DNA of 64,000 bases from DYJE01 sp041660385 (GTDB lineage Bacteria; Desulfobacterota; Desulfobacteria; Desulfobacterales; Desulfolunaceae): positions 1 to 64,000 of the forward strand of contig JBAZWJ010000008.1 of assembly GCA_041660385.1 (NCBI GenBank), in the 5' to 3' direction. Every line of letters starts with the position of its first letter. Position 1 is the first letter of the stretch. A program made the translations under genes and the position numbers. Below the pieces are notes generated by a model that did not search any database, was not told where the DNA came from, and was given only the letters and a program-made list of their open reading frames with translations. Below, one piece after another: positions 59,769 through 64,000 of this stretch.

Positions 59769-61541
59769 TTATTGATAGATGGCCATGAGAAAACCGTCTT
59801 TACCGTTGCTTTTCATGTCCACTGGTTCAGGAAGCTTGTCCTTGAAACGTTTGAATCGCCGTTCATCGAGAATCAGAACGATTTTTTTGGAGTCTTTGTT
59901 GTCGGTCACCATTTTTTCAAACGCTTCAAAGGTCAACTGCCTGTGCCGCATGTTATTTTGACCGAAACCATAGCTTAATTCGCCGCCTTCATCCAGCAAA
60001 AAAATGTCATTGCGCTTTAAAGACCAGCACACGGCTTTGATTGGAGTGGATGGGGAAACAACAATGGTGTCCTTGTCGAACAGGCTGAGGTTCTCATCAA
60101 TAAAAATGTTGGGAGAATTCCTCAGCAACGCTTTGTCCGGGGTGAGAACATGGGCCGAAGCGTAAAAAAGAAGGGGAGAAAGGGCGAAAAACATTATTTT
60201 ATTGTATGGTTTTTTTGCTTTAAGCGATCCAAAGAGCAACGCTCCGAAACAGACCATGGACACAAGGGCCAATACTATTTTATACGAGTCGGCGTACAGA
60301 TACGCCATTTTATGACTGACACCGTTTTGAAGGCCTATGATTGCGATTGCTGCGAGCACGGGAAACGCCATCAAGAGACGTATTCCATTGGTGAATACTT
60401 TTTCTTTCCTCAAGGTTTGCCTCAATTCTTTTTTCTGTGTTTCTCTTAACGTTTCTCTCAGTTCTTTTCTTCGCTTTTTCCTCGGCTCCTTCATGTGCTG
60501 TTTTCCCGATTCTTTCGTATCTTTTTTATCTTTAACAACCGCAGCGAGAAGACCTATGGCCAGAAGCATTGCAAGGGGTGGAAAGCAGGGAAGAATATAG
60601 GTTTCAATCTTCCCGGAAGAGGCTGAAAAGAATGCAAAGGGAAACAGGAACCAGCAGAACAGATATCGCTTGAACGATGTGTCGAAGCCTTTGATGATAA
60701 GACCTGATATGGCTGCTGGAACAAGAACGATATGGGGAAACAAACCTCCGGCGAGGACAGGAATGAAGAAGTAAAACGGCTCTTTGTGCTGGTTAGCCCC
60801 TGAAAAGAACCTCTCAACATGTTCATGCCAGAAAAAATAGTTCCAGAAAGACGGTTCGCGCAGGTGTATGAGGATTCCCCACGGGAGCATTACCAGTGTA
60901 GCAACGATCACGGGAATCCAGGGAATTTTGAACATTTCCTTCCAGTGTCCTTCCCAGATTACAAAGGGAACGATGACAAGAACAGGCACGGCAAAAGCGA
61001 GAAAACCCTTGGTGTGACAGGCGAGGCCGCAGAACAAACCGGATAGAACAAGAAAGGCATAGTATTCTTTTTTACGTTCTCTCCTGTCCCAGGCCAGGAA
61101 AAATGAGGCAAGGCAAGCTGTCAGGAAAAAGGAGAGCAAGCTGTCCAGGGTATTGAAAACCCCTACTGCAAACACTTCAAGGCAGGACATATAAATGAGC
61201 GCGGCGATGGTTCCAGTCTGGGGGCCACCCCCGAAACGGGTCGTGACAAAGAAGATAAAAAGAGCTGAAAACCCCACGGCAAGGGCCTGGGGAAATCTTC
61301 CTGCAAAATTTGTTTCTCCGAAGACTTTCATGGAAAGAGCGCTCAGCCAGTAGCCCAACACCGGTTTTTCAAAGTATAGCACACCGTTTAATCTGGGAAC
61401 CACATAGTCTCCTGTCACATTCATTTCCCGTGGGATTTCGGAGTACCGCGTTTCATCAGGGTCCACAAGGGGTCTAAGATTAAGGGGGAGAATGTAAACG
61501 GCAAGAAAAATCAGAGTAAGGATGATGAGAGGTCGTTTCAT
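59769..61541 (-). CDS. arnT: L-Ara4N transferase ArnT (GT83/GT39-like)
   Basis: Transfers 4-amino-4-deoxy-L-arabinose from undecaprenyl phosphate to lipid A at the periplasmic face. The 590-residue protein closely follows ArnT: PDETRYSEIPREMNVTGDYV, LYFEKPVLGYWLSALSMKVF, CHTKGFLAFAVPVL, REPSFWNYFFWHEHVERF, and about 12 membrane helices. A highly charged insert of about 45 residues (KKDTKESGKQHMKEPRKKRR...ETQKKELRQTLRKEK) between helices in the second half is unusual. AAAGGAAA precedes ATG 61541. It follows arnD by 12 bases. It predicts raised resistance to polymyxin-like cationic peptides. Confidence 0.9.
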   Translation of the reverse strand: MKRPLIILTLIFLAVYILPLNLRPLVDPDETRYSEIPREMNVTGDYVVPRLNGVLYFEKPVLGYWLSALSMKVFGETNFAGRFPQALAVGFSALFIFFVTTRFGGGPQTGTIAALIYMSCLEVFAVGVFNTLDSLLSFFLTACLASFFLAWDRRERKKEYYAFLVLSGLFCGLACHTKGFLAFAVPVLVIVPFVIWEGHWKEMFKIPWIPVIVATLVMLPWGILIHLREPSFWNYFFWHEHVERFFSGANQHKEPFYFFIPVLAGGLFPHIVLVPAAISGLIIKGFDTSFKRYLFCWFLFPFAFFSASSGKIETYILPCFPPLAMLLAIGLLAAVVKDKKDTKESGKQHMKEPRKKRRKELRETLRETQKKELRQTLRKEKVFTNGIRLLMAFPVLAAIAIIGLQNGVSHKMAYLYADSYKIVLALVSMVCFGALLFGSLKAKKPYNKIMFFALSPLLFYASAHVLTPDKALLRNSPNIFIDENLSLFDKDTIVVSPSTPIKAVCWSLKRNDIFLLDEGGELSYGFGQNNMRHRQLTFEAFEKMVTDNKDSKKIVLILDERRFKRFKDKLPEPVDMKSNGKDGFLMAIYQ

Positions 61542-61553
61542 CGTGTGTTTCCT

Positions 61554-62462
61554 TTATGAGAGCAGGTGAGCTGCCTGAACGGCCAATTGGCCTTCCCGTC
61601 CGGCGATGGTTTCAAGAGCGATTTGGGAATGTTGGATATCCTGTTGATCTGAAAGACATCCGGACAAGGGTACAAAGGACATATTTCTGCGATGAGCTTG
61701 CTTGATAAAGTCTTCAAAAAGATCAAGACAGACAATTCCTTCCACCTCGGCATGGATGGTTAGAACGTTGAGATCATCCGGCTTTATCATCGCAAGAAGA
61801 TGGGTGTTGTAGTTTTCTTTTGTGATACCGTCTCGACCAATGATTTCATCGTAGGTGGGCAGAGTAACGGGTATCTGGGGCGTCCTTAGATGTTTACCCC
61901 CCACGTCAGGAATGAACACTTGGTTTCCCCGACAATCACTGTTGTAGGTGAAAGGGAATCGGTCTTTGGCCAACAGAACCGTATTGTTGGCTATCCATCC
62001 AGGAGCAGCGGAGCATGTTGGTGCCTTATCCGTGATGCGTATCAGTTCATCATATCCTTTTTTTATGGAAGCATGGACTGCTTTTTCATCCATGGAGAGC
62101 ATTCGGCTCTGCCAGGTGTAGTGATCCCAAGCATGTAGTCCGATTTCATGGCCTTGATCAGCGACTTTTCGGATAATATCATGACAGCTCTTTCCGATAA
62201 GGGGGCCGGGGAAGAACGTGCCCATCAAGAGGATATCCCAGCCGTAAAGGCTTGTGGCTTTTGACCTCAGCATTTTTTTGAGAAATGCCGGTTTCAGGAG
62301 CCGCCAGAGGTTTCGTCCCATGTTGTCCGGCCCCACAGAGAAAAAAAACGAGGCAAGGATTCCGTATCGAAAAAGGAGTTTCTCCAATGCCGGGACTCCG
62401 ATCCGTGTGCCTCGTAGCGTATCCACATCTATACGAAGGCCTATTTTCAGGGTGATGCTCAT
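61554..62462 (-). CDS. arnD: ArnD, undecaprenyl-phosphate-L-Ara4FN deformylase
   Basis: A 302-residue polysaccharide-deacetylase-fold enzyme that removes the formyl group from undecaprenyl-phosphate-Ara4FN. Metal-site motifs: IGLRIDVDTLRGTRIGVP (Asp), GHEIGLHAWDHYTWQ (two His) and APGWIANN; VLTIHAEVEGI near the end. These match ArnD closely. AAGGAT precedes ATG 62462. The 82-base gap from arnA is filled by a heptamer array. Confidence 0.92.
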   Translation of the reverse strand: MSITLKIGLRIDVDTLRGTRIGVPALEKLLFRYGILASFFFSVGPDNMGRNLWRLLKPAFLKKMLRSKATSLYGWDILLMGTFFPGPLIGKSCHDIIRKVADQGHEIGLHAWDHYTWQSRMLSMDEKAVHASIKKGYDELIRITDKAPTCSAAPGWIANNTVLLAKDRFPFTYNSDCRGNQVFIPDVGGKHLRTPQIPVTLPTYDEIIGRDGITKENYNTHLLAMIKPDDLNVLTIHAEVEGIVCLDLFEDFIKQAHRRNMSFVPLSGCLSDQQDIQHSQIALETIAGREGQLAVQAAHLLS

Positions 62463-62498
62463 TCATATCCTTTCATAAAATTGGCAGCCATCCGCAAT

Positions 62499-62533
62499 TG
62501 GACATTCAGCGTTCGATGTTGGACGTTGAACGT
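62499..62533 (-). repeat. heptamer array inside the arn operon, five units
   Basis: TGGACAT, TCAGCGT, TCGATGT, TGGACGT, TGAACGT, placed in the arnA-arnD gap. The adjoining 62483-62498 matches the flank of the 14104-14138 array (15 of 16). Confidence 0.9.
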
Positions 62534-62544
62534 TCGTTTTTCAT

Positions 62545-64000
62545 TTATCTCCCCACATGCTCCCGCAGAAAGAAATCCAGGGTTTCTTCAATGGAATGGT
62601 CCATATGAACCAACGGACTCCATCCTAAAAGCTTCCGTGCGTTTTCAATGCTTGGTTTCCGGTGCTGAACATCTTCGTAACCTTTGCCGTAAAACGATCT
62701 GCTTTCGATTTCCCGCATGCCTGCAAACGGTGGGAACTTGTCCCTCAACGGATGTCGGTCGAATTTTTCCACGAGGATTTCAGCCATGTGCCTGATGCTG
62801 GCTTCGTTGTCCGGGTTTCCGATGTTGATGATCCTGCCATCACAGAGGCCGTCTTTGTTTTCGATGATTCTGAAAAGGCACTCGATACCGTCTGAGATGT
62901 CCGTGAAACAGCGTTTCTGCTCGCCGCCGTCCACAAGTTGGATGGGCGTGCCTTCCACCAGGTTCAAGATCAGCTGGGTGATTGCCCGGGAACTGCCGAT
63001 GCGGGCGGAGGACAGGCTGTCAAGGCGCGGTCCGATCCAGTTGAAAGGACGGAACAAGGTGAACTGCAAACCTTCCATCTGGCCGTAAGCGTAAATCACG
63101 CGGTCGAGAAGTTGTTTGCTGCACGAGTAGATCCACCGCTGCTTGCTTATCGGTCCCAGAACCAGTCGGGAGTGGTCTTCATCGAAGACGGGATCGTCAC
63201 ACATGCCGTACACTTCCGATGTGGAGGGAAAAAGGATGCGTTTGTTGTATTTGGCGCAGTATCTGACGATCCGAAGGTTTTCTTCAAAATCCAGTTCAAA
63301 CACACGCAAAGGGTTCCTTGTGTACTCGGCAGGTGTGGCGATGGCCACCAGGGGCAGGATGATGTCGCATTTTTTCACATGATACTCAATCCATTCTCTG
63401 TGGATCGAGATGTCTCCCTCGTGAAACTGGAAACCGGGTTTCCCCATCAATCGTTCAATGCCGTGGCTGTGTATATCCATGCCGTGGACTTCGTATTTTT
63501 CGCTTTCGAGCAATCGTTCGCTCAGGGCGTTTCCGATAAAGCCGTTTACTCCCAGTATCAGAACGTGCTTTTTCCGGTTCGACTCCATCTCCACATTGAG
63601 GGCTTGGCCGAAACGCATGCCTTCCACAAGTCTCAGTTCGTTGGCCAGCTGATCTCCCGTGACGTAAAGGCCCGCTTCGCTTTGACCGGCCAAGACCTTT
63701 ACTGCGTCTTTGCCACAGGCGATGACGAAGGGTGAGGTGTTCACAATCGTTCCGGGTTTGACCTGATCAACGAGGGGCACAACGCTTACATTCCAGATGA
63801 ACACCTTCCTGTTGCCCGTGAAGGAAAAGGCACCGGGGTACGGACTGGTGACAGCCCGGATCAGGTTTCTCACTTCCGTTGCAGTTTTTTTCCAGATGAT
63901 TTCTCCGTCTTTGGGTCCACGACCACCGAAATAACTGGATTTGCTATTGTCCTGATGCGTTCGTGGTGCTTTGCCTTGTTTCAGTAAGGGGAGGGCTTTG
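62545..64000 (-). CDS. arnA: ArnA, bifunctional UDP-Ara4N formyltransferase / UDP-GlcA decarboxylase (partial)
   Basis: The frame is open to the right edge, so the N-terminal formyltransferase core (about 180 residues) lies outside. Seen here are the end of that domain (GGRGPKDGEIIWKK, NLIRAVTSPYPGAFSF) and the complete decarboxylase: VLILGVNGFIGNALSERLLE (NAD site), PSTSEVYGMCDDP, YSCSK with the catalytic Tyr-x-x-x-Lys, LFRPFNWIGPRLD and RCFTDISDGIECLF. It oxidatively decarboxylates UDP-glucuronate and formylates UDP-Ara4N. It heads the visible arn genes; arnB and arnC are expected beyond the edge. Confidence 0.94.
   Translation of the reverse strand, partial: KALPLLKQGKAPRTHQDNSKSSYFGGRGPKDGEIIWKKTATEVRNLIRAVTSPYPGAFSFTGNRKVFIWNVSVVPLVDQVKPGTIVNTSPFVIACGKDAVKVLAGQSEAGLYVTGDQLANELRLVEGMRFGQALNVEMESNRKKHVLILGVNGFIGNALSERLLESEKYEVHGMDIHSHGIERLMGKPGFQFHEGDISIHREWIEYHVKKCDIILPLVAIATPAEYTRNPLRVFELDFEENLRIVRYCAKYNKRILFPSTSEVYGMCDDPVFDEDHSRLVLGPISKQRWIYSCSKQLLDRVIYAYGQMEGLQFTLFRPFNWIGPRLDSLSSARIGSSRAITQLILNLVEGTPIQLVDGGEQKRCFTDISDGIECLFRIIENKDGLCDGRIINIGNPDNEASIRHMAEILVEKFDRHPLRDKFPPFAGMREIESRSFYGKGYEDVQHRKPSIENARKLLGWSPLVHMDHSIEETLDFFLREHVGR

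Noticed and set aside
1..64000. tRNA and rRNA genes
   Set aside because: No acceptor/T-arm patterns or rRNA-like segments were recognised on either strand by eye; a covariance search would be decisive.

Overview
The window reads as chromosomal DNA of a Gram-negative anaerobe, most likely a sulfate-reducing or related member of the Desulfobacterota (Desulfobacterales-like). This placement is inference from gene content. Evidence for it is a lipopolysaccharide biology set (L-Ara4N lipid A modification genes arnA-arnD-arnT plus lptG), a TauE/SafE permease with a small partner of the kind known from Desulfovibrio, several very large hybrid histidine kinases, and abundant dispersed hairpin and heptamer repeats. 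No rRNA, tRNA or CRISPR array was recognised.

Layout. 0-6.2 kb: a lone antitoxin-like gene, a CsoR-type regulator with its P1B heavy-metal ATPase (minus strand), then a tightly overlapping plus-strand operon murJ - ftsB-like - TPR - membrane rhodanese - MauE/DoxX-like. 6.8-10.6 kb: eno, pyrG and a YefM-YoeB-like toxin-antitoxin (TA) pair with a TGTAC-type operator. 10.8-13.7 kb (minus): two envelope proteins, a TauE/SafE permease and a small DVU0150-like membrane protein. 14.2-16.9 kb: an unusual PEP/pyruvate-dikinase-like protein with an unrecognised C-terminal domain.

17-29.8 kb is an accessory island, partly AT-rich. It holds two TA loci whose toxins are both frameshifted, an IS91-type element whose tyrosine recombinase needs a -1 frameshift at a classic A AAA AAG site, two near-identical integron attC sites each placed just after a small gene, a degraded Mrr-like restriction gene ending at a VCR-like half attC, a HicB-like remnant, an intact MazEF pair, an isolated coaD, and a truncated rapA abutting a class A penicillin-binding protein. 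I read the 22.0-25.1 kb part as an integron cassette cluster without a nearby integrase.

29.9-64 kb is mostly core: a DUF1456 protein, an arsR-arsC-acr3 operon, a hybrid kinase, panB, an alpha/beta hydrolase, a diguanylate cyclase, efpL, a nucleotidyltransferase, darP, a PP2C phosphatase with a Ser/Thr kinase-formylglycine-enzyme fusion, an acyltransferase, a signalling operon (BarA-like kinase, HD-GYP regulator) running into sbcB, a remarkable pair of cytoplasmic substrate-binding-fold proteins of which one carries a receiver domain, a 3-hydroxyacyl-CoA dehydrogenase, a chalcone-isomerase-like protein, an RluA-type pseudouridine synthase, lptG and the arn genes, with arnA running off the right edge.

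At least four families of small dispersed repeats run through the intergenic spaces: heptamer arrays (ACRTCSA), twin-tetraloop hairpins, TTCCGGGG hairpins and a 184-bp element with 26-bp terminal inverted repeats. One inverted pair of heptamer arrays encloses a broken four-helix-bundle (S23-type) gene. The strongest candidates for something new are that repeat/four-helix-bundle association, the receiver/substrate-binding fusion pair and the integron-like cassettes.
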